Part shown: piece by piece, positions 36,946 through 46,582 of the stretch
How the letters are laid out: each line of letters opens with the position of its first letter
Numbering within the stretch: position 1 is the stretch's first letter
DNA from: an uncultured Clostridium sp.
Lineage (GTDB): Bacteria; Bacillota; Clostridia; Peptostreptococcales; Peptostreptococcaceae
NCBI GenBank assembly: GCA_945931665.1
Contig: CAMEPL010000010.1
Span: 1-49,028 of the forward strand
Length of the DNA stretch: 49,028 nt
Direction of reading: 5' to 3'
Position numbers and translations under genes: made by a program
Notes under the pieces: generated by a model
Told to the model about the DNA's origin: nothing
Database searches by the model: none
The model's input: the letters and a program-made list of their open reading frames with translations, nothing else

Positions 36946-38163
36946 TTATTTTTTCTTTATACCTATAACCTTAGGTTCTTGAGCAGATTGTTGCGCTACA
37001 TTTTCTTCTTGAACTTCAACTTCTTCTTTTTGTTTTTTATTTTTCTTTTTAGAACCCATAGCTTCATTGTATGATTTCATTATTTCATTGTATATTAAAT
37101 CAATTGCTTCTGGCTTACCTATTTTCTTTGCATTATTGGCCATATCTATTAGTAATTCTTTATCTCCAAGTAATTTAAATACAGCTTCATTTAAAGATTC
37201 TGGTGTTAAATCTTTTTCTAAAATGGCAATCCCTGCACCTTGAGATTCTATACTTTTTGCATTGTATTCTTGGTGATTTTCTGCTGTATAAGCTTTTGGA
37301 ATTATTATTGAAGGTTTACCAAGGGCAGTTATCTCTGCTAAAGATATTGCACCTGCACTACCAATTACTATGTCACTTGCTGCAAGCCCATCAGCCATAT
37401 TATCTAAATAAGGCATTACTCTTTGGTAAGGTTTAAGTTCTATATCTTTTATAGTTTCTATAAATTCATCATAATAAACCTTTCCTGTTGCAAATATAAA
37501 TGCAACATCTTCTTTTACCATATTTTCTATAACAAGTCTCATAGCATCGTTTATTTCTTCTGAACCACCACTACCTCCGTAGCATAGTACCATTTTTTTA
37601 TCTTCACTAATACCTAAGTTCTTTCTCGCTATAAACTTTCTAGCATTTAATATTTCTTTTCTTACTGGATTACCTGTAAGAACTAACTTGTCTTGGCTAG
37701 CTTCTGGGAATCTCTTATGTGAATCTTCAAAACTTGTAAGAACTTTTGTAGCAACTTTAGATAATATTTTATTTGTAACCCCTGGGAAAGAGTTTTGTTC
37801 ATGAACTATAGTTACTTTTTTGCTCATAGCTGCATTAAATAAAACTGGTCCACTTACATATCCTCCAGTACCGATTACGATATCTGGTTTATATTTTTTT
37901 ACGATTCTTCTAGATTGTTCTAAACCTTTACATAGTTTAAATACTCTCTTTATATTGTCTAAATCTATTTTTCTTTTAAAACCTTGAACTGTGACTGTTT
38001 TTAATTCAAAACCTGCTTTTGGAACTATTTCAGATTCTATACCATTTTTAGTCCCAACAAATAAAATTTCACAATCAGGATTATGTTCTTTTATTTTATT
38101 TGCTATAGCTATAGCTGGGTACACATGGCCTCCAGTACCGCCACCGGCTAATAATACCTTCAC
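36946..38163 (-). CDS. murG: UDP-GlcNAc:lipid I transferase MurG with a charged C-terminal tail
   Basis: A membrane-associated glycosyltransferase that adds GlcNAc to lipid I, giving lipid II. The N-terminal GGGTGGHVYPAIAIA is the diphosphate-binding loop, and the C-terminal domain has YGGSGGSEEINDAM, GSAGAISLAEITALGKPSIIIP and NHQEYNA for the UDP-GlcNAc site. The conserved core ends near residue 365. About 40 further residues form a Lys/Glu/Gln-rich tail (KKKNKKQKEEVEVQEEN, ending VIGIKKK) not usual for MurG. The start is GTG at 38163, after GGAGATGATGAA. It lies 14 nt after spoVE. Confidence 0.95.
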   Translation of the reverse strand: MKVLLAGGGTGGHVYPAIAIANKIKEHNPDCEILFVGTKNGIESEIVPKAGFELKTVTVQGFKRKIDLDNIKRVFKLCKGLEQSRRIVKKYKPDIVIGTGGYVSGPVLFNAAMSKKVTIVHEQNSFPGVTNKILSKVATKVLTSFEDSHKRFPEASQDKLVLTGNPVRKEILNARKFIARKNLGISEDKKMVLCYGGSGGSEEINDAMRLVIENMVKEDVAFIFATGKVYYDEFIETIKDIELKPYQRVMPYLDNMADGLAASDIVIGSAGAISLAEITALGKPSIIIPKAYTAENHQEYNAKSIESQGAGIAILEKDLTPESLNEAVFKLLGDKELLIDMANNAKKIGKPEAIDLIYNEIMKSYNEAMGSKKKNKKQKEEVEVQEENVAQQSAQEPKVIGIKKK

Positions 38164-38177
38164 TTCATCATCTCCTG

Positions 38178-39314
38178 TTAATTAATCTTTACTTTCTTTG
38201 AGATGTTTAACACAATTCCAATTTCGCCCATCAACACCGTGAGTGAGGTTCCTCCATAGCTTATAAATGGGAGTGCAACCCCTGTAGCGGGCATAGAAGA
38301 TGTCGCAACAGCTATATTAAAAGCTGCTTGTATTCCTATTTGAGCTCCAATTCCTATCACTACCATACATGCAAATATATCTTTTGATTTCATAGCTATC
38401 TTAACACATCTATATACTAGTATTACAAATAACATTATAACTAAAATACAACCTATAAGACCTAACTCTTCACCTATTATAGCGAAAATAAAGTCATTTT
38501 GAGGTTCTGGTATGTAAAAATATTTTTGTCTACTCTTACCAAGTCCAAGTCCAAAGAGACCACCAGACCCGATTGCATAAAGACTCTGTATAACTTGGTA
38601 TCCACTTCCAAGAGGATCTTGAAATGGATCTAAAAATGCTGTAAATCTTTTTAATCTATATGGTTCTGCTATGACTAAAACTCCAAATAATCCAATACCT
38701 GCAATTAACATAGTCATTACAAATCTCATATTCATTCCTGCTACAAACAACATAATAAATACAACTATTATTAAAGTACCAGCTGTAGACATATTAGGTT
38801 GTAACATTATTAATATAAAAAATATCGATGGAATTATTAAAATTGGTATAACACCTTTTGTCAAAGATTTTATATTTTCATATCTCTTTTCTATAACTTT
38901 TGCCGTAATTACTATCGTTACAAATTTTGCTATATCAGACGGTTGAAAAGTAGCTCCTCCTACTCCAAGCCATCTTTTAGCACCGTTAGCTTCTATACCT
39001 AATGGTGTCAAAACTAACGCCAAACATATAACAGTAAATATACAAAGTGGCAATGAATTCTTCTTCCAAAAATTATAATCTATATTAGACATAAACATCA
39101 TTCCCACAAACCCTAGCACTGCATATATTATATCCCTTTTTAAAAAGAAATAGCCATCATGGTGTTTAAATGATGCTTGAACGTAACTAGCACTAAACAC
39201 CATGACTATACCAAATAATACTAAGGCTATTGTTGTATAAAAAATTACTAAATCAAACTCCGTCTTCATCCCCTTTGTAATTTGCTTTTTAACTTTCAAA
39301 CTTTCATTAGGCAT
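38178..39314 (-). CDS. spoVE: SEDS peptidoglycan polymerase SpoVE/FtsW
   Basis: A 378-residue polytopic glycosyltransferase of the SEDS family that polymerises lipid II with a class B PBP. About ten helices are seen, with family motifs GANGAKRWLG near residue 105, PEPQNDFIFAIIGEELGLIG near residue 270 and ATGVALPFISYGGTSL near the end. Near spoVD this is the sporulation-type pair SpoVE/SpoVD, as in C. difficile, though FtsW would look alike. The start is uncertain: the track ATG lacks a site; I use the ATG at 39314, where AGGAGGGTGG is somewhat distant. Confidence 0.9.
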   Translation of the reverse strand: MPNESLKVKKQITKGMKTEFDLVIFYTTIALVLFGIVMVFSASYVQASFKHHDGYFFLKRDIIYAVLGFVGMMFMSNIDYNFWKKNSLPLCIFTVICLALVLTPLGIEANGAKRWLGVGGATFQPSDIAKFVTIVITAKVIEKRYENIKSLTKGVIPILIIPSIFFILIMLQPNMSTAGTLIIVVFIMLFVAGMNMRFVMTMLIAGIGLFGVLVIAEPYRLKRFTAFLDPFQDPLGSGYQVIQSLYAIGSGGLFGLGLGKSRQKYFYIPEPQNDFIFAIIGEELGLIGCILVIMLFVILVYRCVKIAMKSKDIFACMVVIGIGAQIGIQAAFNIAVATSSMPATGVALPFISYGGTSLTVLMGEIGIVLNISKKVKIN

Positions 39315-39368
39315 ATGAATGACTACCACCCTCCTCATCGCTATTAGCTTCGAAGGAAGAGGTTTAAA

Positions 39369-40724
39369 TTATAAATTGTTTACATTATCTTTGAAGTCTC
39401 GTCCTCTCACTTCAAAGCTTGTGTACATATCCCAACTTGCACATGCTGGTGAAAGTAAGACCACATCTCCTTCATTTGCAAGTTGAGCAGAAGTTTCTAC
39501 TGCTTCTTTCATATTTTTTACTATTTTTATAGTTTTAAATCCTTTAGCTTTTGCACAAGCCTCTATTTTTGGTGCAGTTTCACCTAATAATACTAAAGCT
39601 TTTACATTTTGTTTTGCAATATCTAAAAGTTCATCATAAGTACTATCTTTGTCATATCCTCCAGCTATTAATACAATCGGCTTTTTATAAGAAGTTACTG
39701 CTTTAATAGTTGAATCTGGATTAGTACCTTTTGAGTCATTTACGTACATAACTCCATCTACAGTTTTTACATATTCTAGTCTATGTTCTACTGCTTTAAA
39801 AGTTTTTAATACTTCTCTTATTACATCTATATCTATACCTGAAACATATGCACCTAAAGTCGCTGCCATACAATTTTCTAAGTTATGTCCTCCAGGTAAG
39901 CTAAGTTCATCTTCATGAAGAAGTACTATTTCTTTATCTATATTTATTACTATATTTCCTTCATCGTTTACATATACTCCTCTCACACCTTGGTTTTTTC
40001 TTGAGAAGTATAAAACTTGAGAGTTACATTTACTTGCTAAAGCTCTAACAGCTTCATCATCGTAATTTAATATTGTAAAATCATTTTCGTCTTGATTTTT
40101 AAATATATTAGCTTTTGCCATTATATAATTTTCCATCGTATGGTGTCTATTTAAATGGTCTGGTGAAAGATTAAGTATCATACTTACTTTCGGTTTAAAA
40201 TCTACTATACTTTCTAATTGGAAGCTACTAAGTTCTGTAATTAAGAAAGATTTTTCATCAGCTATACCAACAGTTTCTATAACTGGTTTTCCGATATTTC
40301 CAACCACATATGTGTCACATTTAGCTGCTTTAAATATTTCTCCTACTAAAGATGTAGTAGTTGTCTTTCCATTTGTACCTGTTATACCTATAAAAGTAGG
40401 ATTATTTGACAGTTCATATGCTAATTCTACTTCACCAACCACTTTTATATTACTAGAATATAATTTTTGTATGAATGGTAAGTCAAGAGGTACTCCAGGA
40501 GATACTACTGCTAAATCTATATGATCTACTTCTTCTGGATGGTATCCAAGTATATAAGTTGCATTTTTTATATCTTTTAATTCTTCTAATATATCTGCTA
40601 ATTTTTCTTCAGTTTTTATATCATTTACTGTTATATTAGCTTCTAATTTATCTAATAATTTTATAGTTGATATACCAGTCTTTGCTAAACCTATAAGTAA
40701 AACATTCTTTCCTTTTAAATCCAT
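39369..40724 (-). CDS. murD: UDP-N-acetylmuramoylalanine--D-glutamate ligase
   Basis: A 451-residue cytosolic ATP-dependent ligase that adds D-glutamate to UDP-MurNAc-L-Ala. The N-terminal Rossmann-like domain binds UDP (LLIGLAKTGIST). The ATPase loop is GITGTNGKTTTTSL near residue 115, and LSPDHLNRHHTMENY and the C-terminal VNDSKGTNPDST contain Mur-ligase family residues. SPACASWDMYTSFEVRG near the end is typical of MurD. GGGGG lies 8 nt before the ATG. It sits between mraY and spoVE, in one transcript. Confidence 0.97.
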   Translation of the reverse strand: MDLKGKNVLLIGLAKTGISTIKLLDKLEANITVNDIKTEEKLADILEELKDIKNATYILGYHPEEVDHIDLAVVSPGVPLDLPFIQKLYSSNIKVVGEVELAYELSNNPTFIGITGTNGKTTTTSLVGEIFKAAKCDTYVVGNIGKPVIETVGIADEKSFLITELSSFQLESIVDFKPKVSMILNLSPDHLNRHHTMENYIMAKANIFKNQDENDFTILNYDDEAVRALASKCNSQVLYFSRKNQGVRGVYVNDEGNIVINIDKEIVLLHEDELSLPGGHNLENCMAATLGAYVSGIDIDVIREVLKTFKAVEHRLEYVKTVDGVMYVNDSKGTNPDSTIKAVTSYKKPIVLIAGGYDKDSTYDELLDIAKQNVKALVLLGETAPKIEACAKAKGFKTIKIVKNMKEAVETSAQLANEGDVVLLSPACASWDMYTSFEVRGRDFKDNVNNL

Positions 40725-40743
40725 TTTAATTTACCCCCATCAC

Positions 40744-41709
40744 TTAAAATACTGCTAAAACACCTATCCAGCATAAAACTACAGTTGCAATCCAGAATAT
40801 AAATACAACTCTTGTTTCTGGCCATCCACATTGTTCAAAGTGGTGGTGTAATGGCGCCATTTTAAATATTCTTTTTCCATGAGTTAATTTGAAATAAGTT
40901 ACTTGTAACATAACAGATAAAGCTTCTGCTAAGTAGATAAATCCTACTATTACTATTAATAGTGGTGAATTAGTAAGAGTAGCAAATGCAACTACTGCTC
41001 CACCTAATGCCATTGAACCTGTATCTCCCATAAATACTTTTGCAGGATATGAGTTAAATCCTAAGAATCCTAAACAAGCACCTGCTGTTGCTGCAGCAAG
41101 TATAGCTACGTCAGAATTAGATATTGATACTGCAAATAGTATAAAGAAACATGATACTATTAAAGTAACACCTGATGCAAGCCCATCAAGTCCATCTGTT
41201 AAGTTTACTGCATTTACAGTTCCTATTATGAATATCATCATAAATGGTATATACCATATTCCTAAATTGATTATATGGTTTGTAAATGGTATAACAAGTT
41301 GTGTTGCGCTTGGTGATGCACTATATTGATAATATGCAATATATAAAGCAAGAGCAAACTGTAGTATTATCTTTTGATAAGCTTTAAGTCCTAGCGATCT
41401 TTTCATTTTTATTTTTATAAAGTCATCTAAAAATCCTACAAAACCAAATCCTACTATACAAATAAGCCCAACTATTAGTCCCTGACTTATTTTTGCTCTT
41501 GTAAGCCCTGTAATTAATATAGCTACTATCATCATAACACCACCCATTGTTGGTGTTCCGTTTTTTGCTAAGTGTGATTGAGGTCCTTCATCTCTAACCG
41601 TTTGACCAAATTTAAATCTAGCAAGCATTGGTATAAATATTGGTCCAAGTATTACTACTATTAAGAAACCAATCATTGCTGTATACGTAAGTTCTTTAAT
41701 TCCTAACAT
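40744..41709 (-). CDS. mraY: Phospho-N-acetylmuramoyl-pentapeptide transferase
   Basis: A 321-residue membrane enzyme that transfers phospho-MurNAc-pentapeptide to undecaprenyl phosphate, making lipid I. Ten helices can be drawn. Active-site motifs are DEGPQSHLAKNGTPTMGG near residue 37, DDFIKI near residue 95, NAVNLTDGLDGLASG near residue 165 and the cytoplasmic PLHHHFEQCGW near residue 290. GAGGAG lies 9 nt before the ATG. It starts the mraY-murD-spoVE-murG transcript behind a good SigA promoter and a long leader. The murF gene often found before it is missing here. Confidence 0.97.
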   Translation of the reverse strand: MLGIKELTYTAMIGFLIVVILGPIFIPMLARFKFGQTVRDEGPQSHLAKNGTPTMGGVMMIVAILITGLTRAKISQGLIVGLICIVGFGFVGFLDDFIKIKMKRSLGLKAYQKIILQFALALYIAYYQYSASPSATQLVIPFTNHIINLGIWYIPFMMIFIIGTVNAVNLTDGLDGLASGVTLIVSCFFILFAVSISNSDVAILAAATAGACLGFLGFNSYPAKVFMGDTGSMALGGAVVAFATLTNSPLLIVIVGFIYLAEALSVMLQVTYFKLTHGKRIFKMAPLHHHFEQCGWPETRVVFIFWIATVVLCWIGVLAVF

Positions 41710-42046
41710 TATTAAAACTCCTCTCCCTGTTGTTTCATCTTTTTTAATTAATTATTTTTCATTTGCGATTATTAACTTTTTTTATGCTAAATATTCCTAT
41801 TTATACATTTTAATCTTAAAGTTTTGTGTGATGACTGTAAAAATTTTGGTTGTGATATTATGTTTCCAAGTTTAAAAACTTATTTATAATACTATCTACA
41901 TCTCCAATCTTATTAATTATATACCAAATTGATTCATTTTTGAAGATATTTATAATATAAGTATCACGTCGTAACGATTTCATTTACTATATCTTAATAA
42001 TCTTAAAAACGTCTAGAGTTTTATAATGTATTTGCTTGCTGTATAT
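41710..42046 (-). other. 337-bp gap before mraY, long untranslated leader
   Basis: No ORF or murF remnant is seen. A promoter lies at 41916-41944, so the mraY transcript would start with about 200 nt of AT-rich leader with no class I recognise. No convincing terminator follows spoVD, so readthrough from spoVD is also possible. Confidence 0.5.
41916..41944 (-). promoter_or_regulatory. SigA-type promoter of mraY-murD-spoVE-murG
   Basis: Minus-strand TTCAAA, 17 nt, perfect TATAAT. Confidence 0.6.
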
Positions 42047-44035
42047 TTATTTATTATTGTTGTAGTATAGGGTTATACTTGAGCCTTCATTTACTTTTAC
42101 CCCTGGTTTTGGAAACATATCTGTTACTATAGTTTTTCCATCCACTTCTATATCTGTGTCTAAATTTGATTCTAAGTTACTTTCTTCTAAGACCTTTGTA
42201 GCTTCTTTTATTGTTAAGTTTCTTACATCTGGAACTTTAACTTGTTTCTTTTCATTTTCTTTTTTCTCTTCTTCTGTATAAACTTTTTTAACTCCTAAAT
42301 ATTCTAAGCTTTGGCTCATTACTTCTTTTATAATAGGACCTGCTGTGGTTGACCCGAAAGCTACTACATCTGTAGGTTCATCTACTATTGCCAATACTAC
42401 TATTTGAGGATCATCAACAGGGGCCACACTGACAAAAGAACATATATACTTACCTTGTGCATATTGTCCATCTATAACCTTTTGAGCTGTTCCTGTCTTT
42501 CCTCCTAGTCTATACCCTGGTAGATAAGCTATTTTACCTCCACCGTCAGTAACAACAGATTCCATAACCTTTAACATTTTTTGTGATGTTTCTTTTGAAA
42601 CTACCTGTCTTACAGTTTTGGGCTCAACTTCTTTCGTAACATTACCTTCATTGTCTGTATATGCTTTGACTAGTCTCGGTTGCATTAATTTTCCGTCATT
42701 TGCTATTGAGGATACTGCTGTTATTAACTGAATAGGTGTTACTGATATTGATTGACCAAAAGAAATAGTTGCAAGTTCTACTGGACCTACATCTTTTTCT
42801 TTATATAATATACTGTTGGCCTCACCAACTAAATCTATACCAGTTTTACTTGTAAGTCCAAAAGCTTCTATGTAATCATATAATCTACTCACGCCAAGTC
42901 TTTTTCCTAACTCAACAAATACTGGGTTGCATGAGTTTTGAACTGCTTGTTCGAAAGTTTCACTTCCATGTGGTCTATAAGATCTCCAACATTTAATTTT
43001 TCTACCTTCTACAGTTACACTACCTGTACATGTGAATTTTTCATTAGGTTTGATTACATTTTCTTCGACAGATGATGTAGCTGTTACTAGTTTGAAAGTG
43101 GAACCTGGTTCATATGTATCACTTATAAGGGTATTTCTCCACATTTCATAATAGGCATTTATTTTTTTATCATCGTCATAACTATCTAATAACTCTTCAA
43201 AATATGGATATATAGCTTTTGTAGGTTGATTTGGATCATAATCTGGCTTTGATGCCATTGCTAAAACATCACCTGTTTTAGGGTCCATCGCTATTATTTT
43301 AACCCTCTTAGCATTATTTAATTCATATGCTCTTTGTGCTGCTTTTTCAGCATAACTTTGAATTACCTCATCTATTGTTAGAACAATACCATTACCTTGA
43401 ACTGCTTCATAATATTGTTCAACACCTTGGTTTATTTCTCTACCAGATGCATCAGTACTTACAATTAATTTTCCATCTTCACCTTTTAATGCTTTATTAT
43501 ATTGAAGTTCTATTCCAGTTACACCTTCTCCATCTGATGATGTGTGACCTAATACATATGGTGCAAAATTTCCATATGGATAATATCTTTGTGGGTCTTC
43601 AGATATCCATATTCCCGGAATAGATGCATTTTGGATTTTATCTGCAACATCATCATCAACCCATCTTTGAATTCTAACTAGTGCTTGATTTGTCTTAGAT
43701 AATAATTTCAATACTTCATCATAGTCTTTATCTTTTACAATTTCTGAAATCTTTTTAGCTGCTTCTTTTTTATCCTTTACTTCAACAGGTTTACACCAAA
43801 TAGTGTATTTTGTGACGCTGACTGCCATCTCCTTCATATTTCTATCGTATATAGTTCCTCTCTTAGATTCGACTGGTATTTCTCTAGTTTGTTGTTCAGA
43901 TGCTTTTGTGCTCAACCATTCCCCTTTAACAAGCTGTAAATAACATGTTCGGACTATTAATACTAAGAACAAGGAACATGCACAAACAAGGACTAATACT
44001 AGCCTTTTTTTGCTTCTGATTCTTATCTTCTTCAT
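42047..44035 (-). CDS. spoVD: Class B penicillin-binding protein SpoVD
   Basis: A 662-residue bitopic transpeptidase. A basic tail and one helix (about 11-30) precede the pedestal domain with the RGTIYDRN motif near residue 59. The transpeptidase domain has STFK with Ser312, SCN near residue 370 and KTG in GGKTGTAQ near residue 525. One PASTA domain (KVPDVRNLTIKEATKVLEES) ends the protein, as in SpoVD of spore-formers, where it makes cortex or septal peptidoglycan with SpoVE. I start at the ATG at 44035, since AGGAGG abuts the first track ATG. The FtsL-like gene lies just upstream. Confidence 0.95.
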   Translation of the reverse strand: MKKIRIRSKKRLVLVLVCACSLFLVLIVRTCYLQLVKGEWLSTKASEQQTREIPVESKRGTIYDRNMKEMAVSVTKYTIWCKPVEVKDKKEAAKKISEIVKDKDYDEVLKLLSKTNQALVRIQRWVDDDVADKIQNASIPGIWISEDPQRYYPYGNFAPYVLGHTSSDGEGVTGIELQYNKALKGEDGKLIVSTDASGREINQGVEQYYEAVQGNGIVLTIDEVIQSYAEKAAQRAYELNNAKRVKIIAMDPKTGDVLAMASKPDYDPNQPTKAIYPYFEELLDSYDDDKKINAYYEMWRNTLISDTYEPGSTFKLVTATSSVEENVIKPNEKFTCTGSVTVEGRKIKCWRSYRPHGSETFEQAVQNSCNPVFVELGKRLGVSRLYDYIEAFGLTSKTGIDLVGEANSILYKEKDVGPVELATISFGQSISVTPIQLITAVSSIANDGKLMQPRLVKAYTDNEGNVTKEVEPKTVRQVVSKETSQKMLKVMESVVTDGGGKIAYLPGYRLGGKTGTAQKVIDGQYAQGKYICSFVSVAPVDDPQIVVLAIVDEPTDVVAFGSTTAGPIIKEVMSQSLEYLGVKKVYTEEEKKENEKKQVKVPDVRNLTIKEATKVLEESNLESNLDTDIEVDGKTIVTDMFPKPGVKVNEGSSITLYYNNNK

Positions 44036-44074
44036 AATCATCCTCCTTTTTATAAGGTATAAAAATCATATTAT

Positions 44075-44422
44075 TTAATCGTCCACGGAAATATATTTTT
44101 TTTGATATTCTGTAGGATAAATCATATTGAGTTTCTTGATAGCATCTTTTTCTATTTTGTTTGAATTTTGATTTACCCTTTTTTCTACTTCTAATGTTTG
44201 TAATTTATTTTGTTTTTCTTTTAAATCTTTTTCTAGATAATATATATCATATTTTAGACTAGAAGAAATTTGATATATACACAAATCTCCTATTCCAAAT
44301 GCTACAATCAAAACAAGAACTAATATTCCGGATTTTCTCTTAAATATACCTCTTTTATTCTTATTCTTTTTCCTCTTCTTATATGCTTTAAAACTCTTTA
44401 CTTTTTCGTTTTTTTCCTTCAT
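44075..44422 (-). CDS. FtsL-like cell division protein
   Basis: A 115-residue bitopic protein. A strongly basic cytoplasmic part (KAYKKRKKNKNKRGIFKRKSG) is followed by one membrane helix (ILVLVLIVAFGIGDLCIYQI, about 33-52) and a heptad coiled coil (YLEKDLKEKQNKLQTLEVEKRV), ending with IKKLNMIYPTEYQKKYI, a typical FtsL/septum-initiator tail. FtsL proteins join DivIB and DivIC and activate the class B PBP. GGGGGCGGTG precedes the ATG. The position directly before spoVD is conserved. Sequence is too divergent for certainty on name. Confidence 0.85.
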   Translation of the reverse strand: MKEKNEKVKSFKAYKKRKKNKNKRGIFKRKSGILVLVLIVAFGIGDLCIYQISSSLKYDIYYLEKDLKEKQNKLQTLEVEKRVNQNSNKIEKDAIKKLNMIYPTEYQKKYISVDD

Positions 44423-44605
44423 ATCACCGCCCCCTTAATTAAAATAAATTTAAGTAAATAACTTTCCAAAATTTATAACCCTATCATTAAAGAATTATTT
44501 ATTTTAGATATATCTTCCTCTAAAAAAATTTCTCTAAAAACATACATATCTATTCAAATTTAGCTTTTTTTCAATATAATTTTTCTCTATATTTTTTATT
44601 TAAAC

Positions 44606-44648
44606 AAAAAAATATGCCCTGTTAAATTTATTAACTGAGCATATTTTA
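44606..44648 (-). terminator. Terminator after the ABC exporter operon
   Basis: AAAATATGC..GTTAA pairs with TTAAC..GCATATTTT around a small internal loop, with a seven-T run on the minus strand. Confidence 0.82.
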
Positions 44649-44683
44649 TAGCATATATGAAATTATAATTATTTATATATGTT

Positions 44684-46582
44684 TTACTCTAATTCAAAAG
44701 CACCAGTATATAATTGATAATACTTGCCGCCTTTTTCTATTAATTCATCATGGTTACCGCGTTCGATTATTCTTCCTTGTTCTAAAACCATTATAACGTC
44801 AGAGTTTTTGATAGTTGATAATCTATGTGCTATTACAAATACTGTTCTACCTTCCATCAATTTATCCATACCATCTTGAACTATTTTTTCTGTTCTAGTA
44901 TCTATACTTGATGTAGCTTCATCTAGTATTAAAACTGGTGGGTTTGCTATTGCTGTTCTAGCTATTGATAAAAGCTGTCTTTGACCTTGAGATAAGTTAC
45001 TTCCGTCTCCTGTTAACACTGTATTATATCCATCTTTTAGATGTTCTATAAATCCGTGAGCATTTGCAAGTTTAGCAGCGGCAATTACTTCCTCATCAGT
45101 TGCGTCTAATTTACCGTATCTGATATTTTCCATAACTGTTCCTGTAAACAAGTGCGTATCTTGAAGAACTATACCAAGTGATTTTCTTAAATCATCTTTT
45201 TTAATCTTACTTATGTTAATCCCATCATATCTGATTTTACCTTCTTGGATATCGTAGAATCTATTGATTAAGTTTGTTATTGTAGTTTTTCCAGCTCCTG
45301 TAGCTCCTACGAAGGCTACTTTTTGTCCTGGTTTTGCATACATGTTTATATCATGTAATACTATTTTATCGTCATTATAGCCGAAGTTAACATCTTCAAA
45401 TACAACATCTCCAGTTAGTTTAGTATATGTTACAGTTCCTTCAGCTTTATGTGGATGTCTCCACGCCCAAGTTCCTGTGCGCTCTTTTACTGGTTTAAGT
45501 TTTCCATCTTCTTCTACAGCATTTACTAATGTAACATATCCGTCGTCTACTTCTGGTTTTTCGTCTATTAAGTTAAATATTCTCTCAGCACCAGCAAGAG
45601 CCATTATTATAGAGTTAAACTGTTGTGATACTTGAGCAACTGGCATATTGAAACTTCTTGTTAATTGTAAGAATGATGCTAATGCTCCTAATGTCAAGTT
45701 TCCTACTCCGCTTATTGCAAGTACAGCACCTATCGCCACTATTAAAACATAACTTATATTACCTATATTACCCATTATCGGCATAAGCATATTTGCAAAG
45801 CTGTTTGCATTGTCAGCACTGTTAAATAATGAGTCATTTAATTCATTAAATTTCTTTTTAGAATCTTCTTCATAACTGAATACTTTAACGACTTTTTGAC
45901 CTTCCATCATTTCTTCAATATATCCATTAACTTTACCAATATCTCTTTGTTGGTTTCCAAAGAAGAATGCACTTTTAGATCCTAATCTTCTCATTACTTG
46001 ATACATAACAAATACCATAATAACTATTAATATAGTAAGCAGTGGACTTAGTACTATCATAGAAACAAAAGTCCCTACTATAGTTATTATAGAAGAAATA
46101 AGTTGAGGTATACTTTGACTTATCATCTGTCTTAATGTATCTGTATCATTTGTATATATACTCATTATATCTCCGTGAGCATGTGTATCAAAATATTTTA
46201 TTGGAAGTTTTTCCATATGTTCGAATAAATCATCACGGATATTTTTTAATGTTCCTTGAGATATATTAACCATAAGTCTACTATATACATATGTTGATAT
46301 TACACCAGTATAGAAAATAGCAGACATTATAGCTAAAGCTGTTAATAATGCCTTAAAGCTTGGGTTATTGTGTCCTAATAGTGGAACTATATAATCATCT
46401 ATTAATGTTTTTAAGAATAAGTTTGCTACAACTGAAACAATAGAACTAATAAATAATGTTATTAAAACTATAAAGAATAAGAATTTATAATCTCTGAATA
46501 TATAGCTAATCATTCTTTTTAAAGTTTTCATAGGGTTATTTCCTGGAGCTTTTTTATTTCCTTTAGCGAATTCTTTACTCAT
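44684..46582 (-). CDS. ABC exporter subunit with the canonical catalytic site (BmrD-like)
   Basis: A 632-residue fused membrane/ATPase half-transporter. The N-terminal type IV exporter domain has six helices (about 35-335), then an insert of about 40 residues with WAWRHPHKAEGTVTYTKL, a feature of YheH/BmrD-type partners. The ATPase has Walker A GATGAGKTT, signature LSQGQ, Walker B VLILDEATS with the catalytic glutamate, and the switch His in IAHRLST. I start at the ATG at 46582, with AAGGAG 9 nt upstream; it overlaps the preceding gene by 8 nt. It likely exports drugs or lipids as a heterodimer with that gene product. Confidence 0.92.
   Translation of the reverse strand: MSKEFAKGNKKAPGNNPMKTLKRMISYIFRDYKFLFFIVLITLFISSIVSVVANLFLKTLIDDYIVPLLGHNNPSFKALLTALAIMSAIFYTGVISTYVYSRLMVNISQGTLKNIRDDLFEHMEKLPIKYFDTHAHGDIMSIYTNDTDTLRQMISQSIPQLISSIITIVGTFVSMIVLSPLLTILIVIMVFVMYQVMRRLGSKSAFFFGNQQRDIGKVNGYIEEMMEGQKVVKVFSYEEDSKKKFNELNDSLFNSADNANSFANMLMPIMGNIGNISYVLIVAIGAVLAISGVGNLTLGALASFLQLTRSFNMPVAQVSQQFNSIIMALAGAERIFNLIDEKPEVDDGYVTLVNAVEEDGKLKPVKERTGTWAWRHPHKAEGTVTYTKLTGDVVFEDVNFGYNDDKIVLHDINMYAKPGQKVAFVGATGAGKTTITNLINRFYDIQEGKIRYDGINISKIKKDDLRKSLGIVLQDTHLFTGTVMENIRYGKLDATDEEVIAAAKLANAHGFIEHLKDGYNTVLTGDGSNLSQGQRQLLSIARTAIANPPVLILDEATSSIDTRTEKIVQDGMDKLMEGRTVFVIAHRLSTIKNSDVIMVLEQGRIIERGNHDELIEKGGKYYQLYTGAFELE

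Noticed and set aside
36757-37074. 105-aa plus-strand ORF over the murG terminator
   Set aside because: It runs through a strong terminator and into the antisense of murG; its Phe/Leu/Tyr-rich sequence is typical of AT-rich shadow ORFs.
41710-42046. Possible decayed murF between spoVD and mraY
   Set aside because: The gap is too short, and no Mur-ligase motif is readable in any frame.
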